Positions 9,266 to 18,343 of a DNA stretch of 64,000 bases are shown here, in pieces (position 1 is the first letter of the stretch; each line of letters starts with the position of its first letter). The stretch comes from UBA1757 sp045627385. GTDB lineage: Bacteria; Bacteroidota; Bacteroidia; Bacteroidales; UBA1402. The stretch lies in contig JAZQNO010000028.1 of the NCBI GenBank assembly GCA_045627385.1, positions 62,001-126,000 of the forward strand. Direction: 5' to 3'. A program made the translations under genes and the position numbers. Under the pieces are notes generated by a model, which worked only from the letters and a program-made list of their open reading frames with translations, was not told the origin of the DNA and did no database searches.

Positions 9266-10108
9266 ATGAAGACAAACTACGAAGTACGTTATGCAGCCCA
9301 TCCTGAGGATGCGAAAAGTTACGACACCACCCGGATCCGTCGCGATTTCCTTATTGAAAAGGTCTTTGCGGCTGACGAAGTCAATATGGTCTATTCCATG
9401 TACGACCGCATGGTCGTCGGCGGAGCCATGCCTGTGAAGGAATCTCTCAAACTGGAAGCCATCGATCCTCTGAAGGCTCCTTATTTCCTGACCCGTCGCG
9501 AACTGGGCATTTTCAACGTCGGCGGTGCCGGCCGTGTCCGTCACGGAGACGAGGTCTTCGAACTCGATTACAAGGAGGCTCTCTATCTGGGACGCGGCGA
9601 CAAGGACGTCGTTTTCGAGAGCAAGGACGCCGCCCATCCCGCCAAGTTCTATTTCAATTCCACCACGGCTCACGCGCTTTATCCCGACCGCAAGGTGACC
9701 AAAGCCGATGCCGTCGTGGCGCACATGGGTTCGCTTGAAATGAGCAACGAACGCAACATCAACAAAATGCTGGTCAACCAAGTGCTGCCTACCTGCCAGC
9801 TCCAGATGGGCATGACCGAACTGGCCACCGGTTCTGTCTGGAACACGATGCCGGCCCACACCCACAGCCGCCGTATGGAGGCCTATTTCTATTTCGAGGT
9901 TCCCGAAGACCAGGCTGTCTGCCACTTCATGGGCGAGATCGACGAGACCCGCCACATCTGGATGAAGGGCGACCAGGCCGTTCTCAGCCCCGAATGGAGC
10001 ATCCATAGCGCCGCCGCCACCCACAACTATACCTTCATCTGGGGCATGGGCGGTGAGAACCTCGACTACGGTGACCAGGACTTCAGCCTCATCACGGATC
10101 TCAAATGA
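9266..10108 (+). CDS. kduI: 5-dehydro-4-deoxy-D-glucuronate isomerase KduI
   Basis: Converts 5-keto-4-deoxyuronate, the monomer released by pectin and other uronate lyases, into 2,5-diketo-3-deoxygluconate. The 280-residue cupin shows the zinc ligands His198, His200, Glu205 and His247, which sit at a constant offset of two from the E. coli enzyme (196, 198, 203, 245). I chose the ATG at 9266 because it gives the usual family length and follows the promoter; an in-frame ATG at 9164 would add 34 unconserved residues upstream of the promoter box. Its product is the substrate of KduD encoded just downstream, so this is the entry of the uronate branch. Confidence 0.96.
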   Translation: MKTNYEVRYAAHPEDAKSYDTTRIRRDFLIEKVFAADEVNMVYSMYDRMVVGGAMPVKESLKLEAIDPLKAPYFLTRRELGIFNVGGAGRVRHGDEVFELDYKEALYLGRGDKDVVFESKDAAHPAKFYFNSTTAHALYPDRKVTKADAVVAHMGSLEMSNERNINKMLVNQVLPTCQLQMGMTELATGSVWNTMPAHTHSRRMEAYFYFEVPEDQAVCHFMGEIDETRHIWMKGDQAVLSPEWSIHSAAATHNYTFIWGMGGENLDYGDQDFSLITDLK

Positions 10109-10155
10109 CGAATCGACCAATCAACTAATTAATAACAATTCAAACTTTTACAATT

Positions 10156-10314
10156 ATGAAAATTATCGGTTTACTTGTATCTGCCGTCTGCTCGTACCTC
10201 TGCTACAATCTGGCAAAAAAGAGCGGTAAGAATGCCATCCTTGCAGCTGTTCTGGGATTCATCTTCTCCATCATCTCTCTGATTGTCTATTTTCTGCTCA
10301 GCCGCAAGAAATAA
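10156..10314 (+). CDS. Small 52-residue two-helix membrane protein
   Basis: A short open frame begins at ATG 10156, 47 bases after kduI, and ends 21 bases before kduD. The predicted protein has two hydrophobic segments (about residues 2-19 and 27-47) joined by a basic loop KKSGKN, and it ends in SRKK, so both termini and the loop suggest a hairpin in the inner membrane. Its position inside the operon, with normal spacing on both sides, supports its being real. I do not recognise a family. A role in transport, or as a small partner of the sugar symporter encoded downstream, would be speculation. Confidence 0.65.
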   Translation: MKIIGLLVSAVCSYLCYNLAKKSGKNAILAAVLGFIFSIISLIVYFLLSRKK

Positions 10315-10335
10315 GAGCATAATTCGATATCAGGT

Positions 10336-11139
10336 ATGAACAACCCGTTTTCACTTGAAGGGAAGAACGCTTGGATCACAGGCGCTTCCTACGGTATCGG
10401 CTTCAACATCGCCAAGGCTTTTGTCGCTGCCGGTATCAAGAACATCATCTTCAACGACATCAACGAAGCCGCCCTTCAGCGCGGCCTGGACAACTATAAG
10501 GAGGCCGGCATCACCAACGTGAAGGGCTATGTCTGCGACGTCACCGACGAAGTGGCCATCAAGGCTCTGGTGGAGACCATCCACAAGGAAGTCGGTCAGA
10601 ACGACATTCTGGTCAACAACGCCGGCATCATCAAACGCATCCCGATGCATGAGATGAAGCGTGCCGAATTCCAGCAGGTCATCGACATCGACCTGGTGGC
10701 TCCGTATATCGTCTCCTCCGCAGTCATTCCCGAAATGATGGAGCGTCGCGAGGGCAAGATCATCAACATCTGTTCGATGATGAGCGAACTGGGACGTGAA
10801 ACCGTCAGCGCCTACGCCGCCGCCAAAGGCGGTCTGAAGATGCTCACCCGCAACATCTGTTCGGAATACGGTGAATACAACATCCAGTGCAACGCCATCG
10901 GACCGGGCTACATCGCCACTCCTCAGACGGCTCCTCTGCGCGAGCGTCAGCCGGATGGCAGCCGTCATCCTTTCGACAGCTTCATCTGCGCCAAGACTCC
11001 TGCCGGCCGCTGGCTCGAGCCCGAAGAACTGGGCGGACCCGCCGTCTTCCTGGCTTCGCACGCTTCCGATGCCGTCAATGGCCACGTCCTCTATGTGGAC
11101 GGCGGTATTCTGGCCTATATCGGCAAACAACCCAAATGA
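10336..11139 (+). CDS. kduD: 2-deoxy-D-gluconate/2,5-diketo-3-deoxygluconate 3(5)-dehydrogenase, SDR family (KduD-like)
   Basis: Short-chain dehydrogenase expected to reduce 2,5-diketo-3-deoxygluconate to 2-keto-3-deoxygluconate using NAD(P)H in the cytoplasm. The 267 residues show the Rossmann motif TGASYGIG (15-22), NNAG (94-97) and the catalytic Ser147, Tyr160 and Lys164. Close relatives are often annotated as gluconate 5-dehydrogenase, and sequence alone does not separate the two activities. The neighbouring kduI makes KduD function the better reading. It precedes the epimerase gene by only 9 bases. KDG kinase and aldolase genes, needed to finish the route, are not in this window. Confidence 0.88.
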   Translation: MNNPFSLEGKNAWITGASYGIGFNIAKAFVAAGIKNIIFNDINEAALQRGLDNYKEAGITNVKGYVCDVTDEVAIKALVETIHKEVGQNDILVNNAGIIKRIPMHEMKRAEFQQVIDIDLVAPYIVSSAVIPEMMERREGKIINICSMMSELGRETVSAYAAAKGGLKMLTRNICSEYGEYNIQCNAIGPGYIATPQTAPLRERQPDGSRHPFDSFICAKTPAGRWLEPEELGGPAVFLASHASDAVNGHVLYVDGGILAYIGKQPK

Positions 11140-11148
11140 TCTGCGGAT

Positions 11149-12435
11149 ATGAAGAAGTGTTTTTATCTCCTGGTCGCTGCGGCCTTGCTGCTGAGCTCCT
11201 GCTGCAAGCAGTACGACGCACCGAAGGCCAAGCTCAACAAGGTCGATTTCCAGACGGAAATCGACGGCAAGAAGAATGACCTGTTCATTCTGAAGAACGC
11301 CAATGGCGTGGAAATCACGATGATGAACTTCGGTGCCCGCATCGTTTCCATCTGCACGCCCGACCGCGACGGCAAATTCGGCGATATCGTCCTCGGTTTC
11401 GACAATATCCAGCCTTATCTGGACAATTCCACCGATTTCGGCGCCTTCATCGGCCGCTACGGCAACCGCATCAATCTGGGCAAGTTCAGTTTGGATGGGG
11501 TAGACTACCAGCTGTCGACCAACAACTTCGGCCACAGTCTTCACGGCGGTGTCAAAGGTTTCCAGTACTGCATGTTCGACATCGAACAGACCGATGACCA
11601 GCATCTGGTGGCCAGCTATACGGCTCAGGACGGCGAAATGGGCTTCCCCGGCACTCTTCAGGCCAAAGCCACGTACACGCTGACCGATGCCAATGCTCTG
11701 GTCATCGCTTACGAGGCCGTCACCGACAAGCCGACCATCGTCAATCTGACCAACCACTCTTATTTCAATCTGAGCGGAGATGCCCAGAGCATTCTCAACC
11801 ACAAGCTCATGATCAATGCCGACGGTTTCACTCCGGTCGACACCACCTTCATGACGACCGGTGAGATCGCTTCTGTCGAAGGTACTCCGATGGATTTCCG
11901 TACGCCGACTTTCATCGGCGAGCGCATCGACCAGTATGATTTCGAACAGCTGAAGAACGGCAACGGGTACGACCACAACTGGGTGCTGAACACCACTTGC
12001 CCCAAACAGCTGGCCTGCAAGCTGGCCGATCCGAGCACCGGACGTACGCTGGAGGTCTACACCAGCGAACCCGGCGTTCAGGTCTACACGGGCAATTTCC
12101 TGGATGGAACGCTCACCGGCAAGAAGGGCGTCGTCTACAACCAGCGTGCTGCCATTTGTCTGGAAACCCAGCACTATCCCGACAGCCCCAATAAGCCTCA
12201 GTGGCCTTCTGTCGTGCTCCGTCCCGGCGAGACATACACCAGCCTGTGTGTCTATCAGTTCGGTGTCTGCAACAAATGCGGCGGCAAGGGTGAAGCTCAC
12301 GAGTGCGGTCAGTCCCACGAGTGCGGTGATTCCCATGATTGCGGTCAGGCTCAGGCCTGTGAGCGTCAGGGTGCCGCTCATGAATGTGCCCACGACGGTG
12401 CCGCTCACGAATGTCAGCATCAGTGCGAAAAATAA
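11149..12435 (+). CDS. Lipoprotein aldose 1-epimerase (galactose mutarotase-like) with Cys/His-rich C-terminal tail
   Basis: GalM-type mutarotase that interconverts alpha and beta anomers of aldoses such as L-arabinose or galactose. Residues 1-18 are a lipoprotein signal with lipobox LSSC (Cys18), so the enzyme should be membrane-anchored outside the cytoplasm. Family features include GRYGNRI, SLHGG (His132), TNHSYFNLSG (His203) and SEPGVQVYTG (Glu307, the expected catalytic base). The catalytic domain ends near residue 373. A 55-residue extension then carries nine Cys and seven His in HEC/HDC units (374-428), which is not part of the known fold and looks metal-binding. It lies between kduD and the sugar symporter, so it probably feeds the transporter with the correct anomer. 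Confidence 0.9.
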   Translation: MKKCFYLLVAAALLLSSCCKQYDAPKAKLNKVDFQTEIDGKKNDLFILKNANGVEITMMNFGARIVSICTPDRDGKFGDIVLGFDNIQPYLDNSTDFGAFIGRYGNRINLGKFSLDGVDYQLSTNNFGHSLHGGVKGFQYCMFDIEQTDDQHLVASYTAQDGEMGFPGTLQAKATYTLTDANALVIAYEAVTDKPTIVNLTNHSYFNLSGDAQSILNHKLMINADGFTPVDTTFMTTGEIASVEGTPMDFRTPTFIGERIDQYDFEQLKNGNGYDHNWVLNTTCPKQLACKLADPSTGRTLEVYTSEPGVQVYTGNFLDGTLTGKKGVVYNQRAAICLETQHYPDSPNKPQWPSVVLRPGETYTSLCVYQFGVCNKCGGKGEAHECGQSHECGDSHDCGQAQACERQGAAHECAHDGAAHECQHQCEK

Positions 12436-12456
12436 TCACACCTAATTAATATTAGT

Positions 12457-14433
12457 ATGAATTCCATTATCGAAAGTCTGAAGGCGAACGGATTTGCCAC
12501 CGTCGACTACATCGTATTCGCGGTCTATCTGGTCGTCCTTGTCGCGTTGGGCCTGTTCCTGTCGCGCAACAAAAATGGAAAGGAAAAGAGTTCAAACGAC
12601 TACTTCCTGGCCGGTAATACGTTGACTTGGTGGGCTGTAGGTGCTTCTCTGATCGCCGCTAACATTTCTGCCGAACAGTTCATCGGCATGTCGGGATCGG
12701 CCTATGCTTCGGGTATCGCCGTAGCTGCCTACGAACTGATGGCCGCCGCCACGCTGATTGTGGTGGCCAAGTTCATCCTGCCGGTGATGATCAAGCGCAA
12801 AATATACACCATTCCCCAGTTCCTGAGCGAGCGCTACAACAATGGGGTAGGACTGTCGTTCTCCATTTTCTGGCTGTTCCTCTACGTGTTCATCAACCTG
12901 ACGTCCGTGTCGTGGCTGGGCGCTTTGGCCATCAAGCAGATTCTGGGTCTTCCGACCATTCAGGGCGTGTTCCTGGGCATGCAGGTCGACTATGTCACTC
13001 TGTTCATCATCATCGGTCTGTTCCTCATCGCCGGTATCTATTCCATCTACGGAGGTCTGGCGTCTGTCGCCTGGACGGATGTGCTGCAGGTCACTTTCCT
13101 GGTGGGTGGCGGTCTGATCACCGCCTATGCCGCTCTGGCCGTGCTGGCTCCGCATCTCGGTGCCGACAGTGCTCTGGGCGCTTTGGGCGCTGTCTTCCAG
13201 CGTCTGCAGGAAATTCCCGGTGACACCCATTTCCACCTGGTGGTTGAGCGCAATGCCGACTTGTATCCTGTTTTGCAGGGCACTGCCACTCAGGCTGCCG
13301 ACCCGTACTTTACCATTCCCGGTATCGTGGTCATCGTCGGTGCGCTCTGGCTGACCAACATCGGCTACTGGGGCTTCAACCAGTACATCATCCAGAAGGG
13401 TCTGGCCGCCAAGAGTCTGGGCGAAGCCAAGAAGGGTCTCATTTTCGCCGCTTTCCTGAAGATTCTCATTCCCTTCATCGTCTGCATTCCCGGTGTCTGC
13501 GCCTTCCTTATCTGGAACGATCCGTCCCTGCACAGCAACATCGATCTGGCCGGTGCCATCACCCGCAGCGACGACGCTTATCCCTTCCTGATCCGCAACT
13601 TCACGCCGGTATTTGTCAAGGGTCTGTCGTTTGCCGCTCTGACGGCTGCCGTCATTTCGTCTCTGGCTTCGATGTTCAACTCGACCTCGACCATCTTCAC
13701 GATGGACGTCTACAAGAAGTTCATCAAAAAGGACGCTTCCGACAAGAGTCTTGTCACCGTGGGCCGCATCACCTCTCTGGTGGCTCTGCTCATCGCTCTG
13801 GTGGCTGTCTATCCGATCATGGGCGGTGCCGACCAGGCTTTCCAGATCATTCAGGAATACTCCGGATTCGTCTATCCCGGTATCGTGGTCATCTTCGGTC
13901 TGGGTCTGCTGTGGAAGCGCTCTTCCGGTCCGGCTGCCATCGTGGCCGCTCTGGGCACTTTCGTCTTCAGCATCCTCTTCAAGTTCATTATGCCCAACAC
14001 GCCGTTCCTGCTCCGCATGGGATATGTGTTTGTGGTGCTGGTTGCCCTGTTCATCCCCATCTCGCTGCTCAGCAAGAAGGCTGTCAAGGCTGACGAACTT
14101 GATGAACACACCATCAGAACTCAGATGAAGTGGAGCCGCATACTTTCCTTCAGCGGTATCGTCTGCGCGCTGGCCGGTCTTGTCGCCAAGATCGCCTGGT
14201 GGTGCGGCGGCCATCTGGCCACCTTACAGTTCTACGGATTCGAAGCCATCTTCTTCCTGGCTGCCATGCTGATTGTCTTGGGCATCTACTTGAAGTCCAA
14301 TGCAAAGGACAAGGTGCAGGATCCGAAGGCTGTGGAGATTGACCTTTCGCTCTTCCGCACCGACAGAGGTTTCAACATCGGTGCCATCTGCATCATCGTC
14401 ATCCTCGCAGTCCTCTACATCGCTCTCTGGTAA
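12457..14433 (+). CDS. Sodium/solute symporter of the SSS (SGLT) family, probable sugar importer
   Basis: Inner-membrane sodium-coupled sugar transporter of 658 residues with about 14 hydrophobic segments. The N-terminal half contains the SLIAANISAEQFIGMSGSAY region typical of SGLT-type carriers. A hydrophilic stretch around residues 245-285 (VFQRLQEIPGDTHFHLVV and following) forms a large loop between helices. In Bacteroides, symporters of this type sit in the arabinose operon beside galM and the ara genes, and the same order is seen here, so L-arabinose is the likeliest substrate; another monosaccharide is possible. It begins 21 bases after the epimerase and is followed by a terminator-like hairpin. 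Confidence 0.9.
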   Translation: MNSIIESLKANGFATVDYIVFAVYLVVLVALGLFLSRNKNGKEKSSNDYFLAGNTLTWWAVGASLIAANISAEQFIGMSGSAYASGIAVAAYELMAAATLIVVAKFILPVMIKRKIYTIPQFLSERYNNGVGLSFSIFWLFLYVFINLTSVSWLGALAIKQILGLPTIQGVFLGMQVDYVTLFIIIGLFLIAGIYSIYGGLASVAWTDVLQVTFLVGGGLITAYAALAVLAPHLGADSALGALGAVFQRLQEIPGDTHFHLVVERNADLYPVLQGTATQAADPYFTIPGIVVIVGALWLTNIGYWGFNQYIIQKGLAAKSLGEAKKGLIFAAFLKILIPFIVCIPGVCAFLIWNDPSLHSNIDLAGAITRSDDAYPFLIRNFTPVFVKGLSFAALTAAVISSLASMFNSTSTIFTMDVYKKFIKKDASDKSLVTVGRITSLVALLIALVAVYPIMGGADQAFQIIQEYSGFVYPGIVVIFGLGLLWKRSSGPAAIVAALGTFVFSILFKFIMPNTPFLLRMGYVFVVLVALFIPISLLSKKAVKADELDEHTIRTQMKWSRILSFSGIVCALAGLVAKIAWWCGGHLATLQFYGFEAIFFLAAMLIVLGIYLKSNAKDKVQDPKAVEIDLSLFRTDRGFNIGAICIIVILAVLYIALW

Positions 14434-14446
14434 CCCTTTGTACAAC

Positions 14447-14479
14447 GAAGGCACGGCGGAAACCGTCCGCCGTGCCTTC
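14447..14479 (+). terminator. Intra-operon terminator-like hairpin between the symporter gene and araD
   Basis: A perfect 14-base-pair stem (GAAGGCACGGCGGA with its complement) closes a five-base loop 13 bases after the symporter stop codon. It is followed by TTATATCTT rather than a long T-run. The araD start lies only 15 bases beyond, with no room for a separate promoter, so it may lower expression of the downstream genes or protect the upstream mRNA instead of fully stopping transcription. Confidence 0.7.
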
Positions 14480-14494
14480 TTATATCTTCATCGT

Positions 14495-15187
14495 ATGTTA
14501 GAAGCACTCAAAGAACAAGTCTGCAAGGCCAATCTGGATCTGGTCAAGCAGGGACTGGTCATTTTCACATGGGGCAATGTGTCCGGTATCGACCGCGAAA
14601 AAGGCCTGGTCGTCATCAAACCCAGCGGTGTCGGCTATGACAACATGAAACCCAGCGACATGGTTGTCGTCGATCTTGCCACGGGCAAGACTGTCGAAGG
14701 GGAACTGAACCCTTCGAGCGACACGCCGACCCATCTGGAACTCTACAAGGCTTTTCCCAATATCAAAGGCATCGTGCACACTCACTCGACTTATGCCACG
14801 GCTTTTGCCCAGGCTGGCCGTCCCATTCCGAACATCGGCACCACGCACGCGGATTATTTCTACAAGGACATTCCATGCACCCGCGATATGGTCGAGTCGG
14901 AAATGGCCGAGTATGAAAAGGAAACGGGTACCGTCATCATCGAGGCTTTCCGGAATGTCAATCCAGACCACACGCCTGGCGTGCTGGTGAAGAACCACGG
15001 TCCCTTCAGTTGGGGCACTTCTCCCGACAACGCTGTCTACAATGCCAAAGTGATGGAGCAGTGTGCCAAGATGGCCTTCATCTCGTTCACGCTCAATCCC
15101 AAGACCGACATGAATCCTCTGCTGGTCGAAAAGCATTACATGCGCAAGCACGGTCCGAATGCCTACTACGGTCAGAAAAAACATTAA
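14495..15187 (+). CDS. araD: L-ribulose-5-phosphate 4-epimerase
   Basis: Zinc-dependent class II aldolase-family epimerase that turns L-ribulose 5-phosphate into D-xylulose 5-phosphate, the last step of arabinose entry into the pentose phosphate pathway. The 230-residue length equals that of E. coli AraD. Asp76, His95, His97 and Asp120 fall at the same numbers as the E. coli active site, with the third zinc histidine in VKNHGPFSWG (His168) and a C-terminal Tyr pair. The ATG at 14495 is chosen because it begins the conserved protein; the open frame continues upstream through the hairpin but without similarity. It heads the araD-araA-kinase group. Confidence 0.95.
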   Translation: MLEALKEQVCKANLDLVKQGLVIFTWGNVSGIDREKGLVVIKPSGVGYDNMKPSDMVVVDLATGKTVEGELNPSSDTPTHLELYKAFPNIKGIVHTHSTYATAFAQAGRPIPNIGTTHADYFYKDIPCTRDMVESEMAEYEKETGTVIIEAFRNVNPDHTPGVLVKNHGPFSWGTSPDNAVYNAKVMEQCAKMAFISFTLNPKTDMNPLLVEKHYMRKHGPNAYYGQKKH

Positions 15188-15206
15188 CAATTTAAATTTC
15201 AAGAAT

Positions 15207-16745
15207 ATGAACGCATTTGATCAATTTGAAATCTGGTGGATCACCGGTGCACAGCTGCTGTACGGAGGTGATGCCGTCGTGTCTGTCGACGCCCACTCCA
15301 AAGAAATGGTGGCCGGTCTGAACGATTCGGGCAACATTCCCGTGAAGATTGTCTATAAAGGCACTGCCAACAGCAGCAAGGAAGTGGAAGCCGTGATGAA
15401 GGCTGCCAACAACGACGAAAAGTGTGTCGGCATCATCACCTGGATGCATACTTTCTCGCCCGCCAAGATGTGGATCCACGGTCTGCAGGCTCTCAAGAAA
15501 CCGCTGCTGCATTTCCATACCCAGTACAATGCCGAAATTCCTTGGAATACCATGGACATGGATTTCATGAACCTCAACCAGAGCGCTCACGGCGACCGCG
15601 AATTCGGTCATATCTGTGCCCATATGAGAATCGCCCGCAAGGTGGTTTCCGGCTATTGGAAAGACGAGAAGCCTCAGAAGCAGATAGCTGTCTGGGCCCG
15701 CGTATGTGCCGCATGGGCAGACGCTCAGGACATGCGGATCCTGCGTTTCGGCGACCAGATGAACAATGTGGCCGTTACCGACGGCGACAAGGTCGAGGCC
15801 GAAGTGCGCATGGGTTACCACGTGGACTATTATCCCGTCTCCTCTCTGATGGATTATTACAAGAAGGTCACGGAGTCTGAAACCGATGAACTGGTGGAAG
15901 AATACAAGAGGCTCTACACCATCAAGATAGACGAGTCTGGCGAAGAAGTGTACTGGCGGAAGGTACGCAATGCCGCCAAGGCGGAAATCGCTCTTCGCCG
16001 CGTGCTGAAGGACGAAGGCGCGAAGGGCTTCACGACCAATTTCGATGACTTGGGCGGTGCCGACATCGACGATCCGAATTTCCTCGGTTTCGACCAGATT
16101 CCCGGCCTGGCCTCGCAGCGCCTGATGGCCGAAGGCTACGGTTTCGGTGCCGAGGGCGACTGGAAATCGGCCGCTCTGTACCGTACGGTCTGGTTCATGG
16201 CTCAGGGTCTGCCCACCGGCTGTTCATTCCTCGAAGACTACACGCTGCATTTCGACGGTGCCAAGAGTGCCATCCTGCAGAGCCATATGCTGGAAGTCTG
16301 CCCGCTGATTGCGGCCGACAAGCCTCGTCTGGAGGTCCATTTCCTCGGTATCGGCATCCGCAAGCAACAGACAGCCCGTCTGGTGTTCGATTCGAAAGTG
16401 GGCGACGGCGTCACCGCTACCGTGATCGATCTTGGAAATCGTTTCCGTCTCATTGTCAATGACGTACATTGCATCAAACCGAAAAAACTGCCGAAACTGC
16501 CCGTGGCCAACGCTCTTTGGATTCCGCAGCCGAATTTCGAAGTCGGCACCGAAGCCTGGATTTTGGCCGGCGGTACGCACCATTCCTGCTTCTCCTACGA
16601 CCTAAGTGCCGAATATTGGGAAGACTATGCCGAAATCGCCGGCATTGAAATGGTTCACATCAACGGCAATACCACCATTGGCGAGTTCAAGAAAGAGCTC
16701 CGCATGAACGAAGTGTATTATCTGTTGAACAAAGCATTGAAATGA
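15207..16745 (+). CDS. araA: L-arabinose isomerase
   Basis: Manganese-dependent isomerase of L-arabinose to L-ribulose. The 512-residue protein shows the metal and catalytic residues expected from E. coli AraA (Glu306, Glu333, His350, His450): Glu309 in AEGYGFGAEGDWK, Glu343 in FLEDYTLHF, His360 in QSHMLEVCP and His459 in GGTHHSCFS. The ATG at 15207 follows araD by 19 bases and begins the family's N-terminus; an earlier in-frame start would overlap araD without benefit. Its stop overlaps the next start as ATGA, so the kinase is probably translationally coupled. Confidence 0.97.
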   Translation: MNAFDQFEIWWITGAQLLYGGDAVVSVDAHSKEMVAGLNDSGNIPVKIVYKGTANSSKEVEAVMKAANNDEKCVGIITWMHTFSPAKMWIHGLQALKKPLLHFHTQYNAEIPWNTMDMDFMNLNQSAHGDREFGHICAHMRIARKVVSGYWKDEKPQKQIAVWARVCAAWADAQDMRILRFGDQMNNVAVTDGDKVEAEVRMGYHVDYYPVSSLMDYYKKVTESETDELVEEYKRLYTIKIDESGEEVYWRKVRNAAKAEIALRRVLKDEGAKGFTTNFDDLGGADIDDPNFLGFDQIPGLASQRLMAEGYGFGAEGDWKSAALYRTVWFMAQGLPTGCSFLEDYTLHFDGAKSAILQSHMLEVCPLIAADKPRLEVHFLGIGIRKQQTARLVFDSKVGDGVTATVIDLGNRFRLIVNDVHCIKPKKLPKLPVANALWIPQPNFEVGTEAWILAGGTHHSCFSYDLSAEYWEDYAEIAGIEMVHINGNTTIGEFKKELRMNEVYYLLNKALK

Positions 16746-18343
16746 GTATGGCAGATCCCAAATCTTGTATTCGGGCCGGTAAGGCCGTTCTGGGTATCGA
16801 ATTCGGTTCGACCCGCATCAAGGCCATCCTCGTCGACGAGGCTTTCAATCCCATCGCTCAAGGCGAGCACGAGTGGGAGAACCGTCTGGTCGACGGTCTG
16901 TGGACCTACAGCATCGATGATGTCTGGACGGGGTTCCAAGACTGTTATGCCAATTTGCGCAAAGATGTGCAGAATAAGTACGATATTGAAATAGAGAAGC
17001 TTGCATCGATCGGCATCAGTGCTATGATGCACGGTTACATGGCTTTCGACAAGGCTGGAAACATCCTGGTCCCCTTCCGCACCTGGCGCAACACCAATAC
17101 GGCCCAGGCGGCTGCCGAACTCTCCAAACTGTTCAATTTCAACATTCCTCTCCGTTGGAGCATTTCGCATCTGTACCAGTGCATCCTCAACGGTGACGAG
17201 CATGTCGGCAAAATCGATTTCCTGACCACGCTGGCCGGTTATGTCCATTGGCAGCTGACCGGAAAGAAGGTGTTGGGTGTGGGCGACGCTTCGGGCATGA
17301 TTCCGGTCGATCCCGCCACCAAGACCTACAACGCCTCTATGGTAGAGAAGTTTGACAGACTGATCGCTCCCAAGGCTTATCCCTGGAAATTGCTGGATAT
17401 CCTGCCTCAGTCGCTGAATGCCGGTCAGAACGCCGGTTTCCTCACCGAAGAAGGCGCCCGCAAACTGGATCCTTCGGGACATCTCCAGGCTGGAATTCCG
17501 CTCTGTCCTCCCGAAGGCGACGCAGGCACCGGAATGATCGCCACCAACGCGGTCAGACCCCGCACGGGCAACGTGTCGGCCGGCACTTCGTCCTTCTCGA
17601 TGATCGTACTCGAACGCGACCTGTCCAAGCCCCACGAAATCATCGATATCGTCACCACTCCCGACGGAAGTCCGGTGGCTATGGTCCATTGCAACAACTG
17701 CACATCCGATATGAATGCCTGGGTGGGCATTCTGAAAGAATATCTGCAGCTGATTGATGTGAAGATGGATTCCAAGACCATTTTCCGCTATCTTTTCAAC
17801 GAAGCGGCCAAGGGTGATGCCGATTGCGGCGGCATTCTGGTCTACAACTATGTATCGGGCGAACCGGTGACCGGTTTCTCCGAGGGCCGTCCCCTGGTGC
17901 TCCGTTCCGCCAGCGACAAGTTCTCTTTGGCCAACTTCATGCGCAGCATCATTTACGCCACCATCGGCGTGCTGAAAATCGGCAACGACATCCTTTTCAA
18001 AGAGGAGAAGATCAAAGTGGACCGTATCACCGGCCATGGCGGACTCTTCACCGTCAAGGGTGTCGCCCAGGGCTTCCTGGCCGCTGCACTGAATTCGCCC
18101 ATTTCCGTCATGGAAACGGCGGGAGAGGGCGGTGCCTGGGGCATTGCTCTGCTGGCTTCCTATCTGGTCTGCAATGCCAAGGGACTTTCCTTGCCCGATT
18201 GGCTCGACTCGGCTGTGTTTGCCGGCAATACGGGTATGGAAGTGGCTCCCGATCCTGAAGTGGTGAAGGGCTTCAACGCCTATATCGAGGCTTATCAGGC
18301 CTGTCTGCCCGTCGAGGCGGCTGCCGTTGCCTGCAAGAAATGA
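16742..18343 (+). CDS. araB: FGGY-family carbohydrate kinase, probable L-ribulokinase of the arabinose operon
   Basis: Sugar kinase of the FGGY/ASKHA fold, 533 residues, with the N-terminal phosphate motif GIEFGSTRIKAI and a C-terminal ATPase region containing ITGHGGLFTVKGVAQGF and ETAGEGGAWGIALLASYL. In sequence it resembles the xylulokinase-like ribulokinases of Bacteroides arabinose operons more than classical E. coli AraB. Its place between araA and GH97 indicates that it phosphorylates L-ribulose. Start and stop both overlap neighbours by four bases (ATGA). A D-xylulokinase role cannot be excluded from sequence alone. Confidence 0.88.
   Translation: MSMADPKSCIRAGKAVLGIEFGSTRIKAILVDEAFNPIAQGEHEWENRLVDGLWTYSIDDVWTGFQDCYANLRKDVQNKYDIEIEKLASIGISAMMHGYMAFDKAGNILVPFRTWRNTNTAQAAAELSKLFNFNIPLRWSISHLYQCILNGDEHVGKIDFLTTLAGYVHWQLTGKKVLGVGDASGMIPVDPATKTYNASMVEKFDRLIAPKAYPWKLLDILPQSLNAGQNAGFLTEEGARKLDPSGHLQAGIPLCPPEGDAGTGMIATNAVRPRTGNVSAGTSSFSMIVLERDLSKPHEIIDIVTTPDGSPVAMVHCNNCTSDMNAWVGILKEYLQLIDVKMDSKTIFRYLFNEAAKGDADCGGILVYNYVSGEPVTGFSEGRPLVLRSASDKFSLANFMRSIIYATIGVLKIGNDILFKEEKIKVDRITGHGGLFTVKGVAQGFLAAALNSPISVMETAGEGGAWGIALLASYLVCNAKGLSLPDWLDSAVFAGNTGMEVAPDPEVVKGFNAYIEAYQACLPVEAAAVACKK

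Noticed and set aside
10351..12420. 689-codon minus-strand frame opposite kduD and the epimerase
   Set aside because: It spans two convincing plus-strand genes and has no recognisable domain; codon bias explains the lack of stops.
12592..14214. 540-codon minus-strand frame opposite the symporter
   Set aside because: Highly charged His/Asp/Gln-rich product with no family features; a shadow of the membrane-protein gene.
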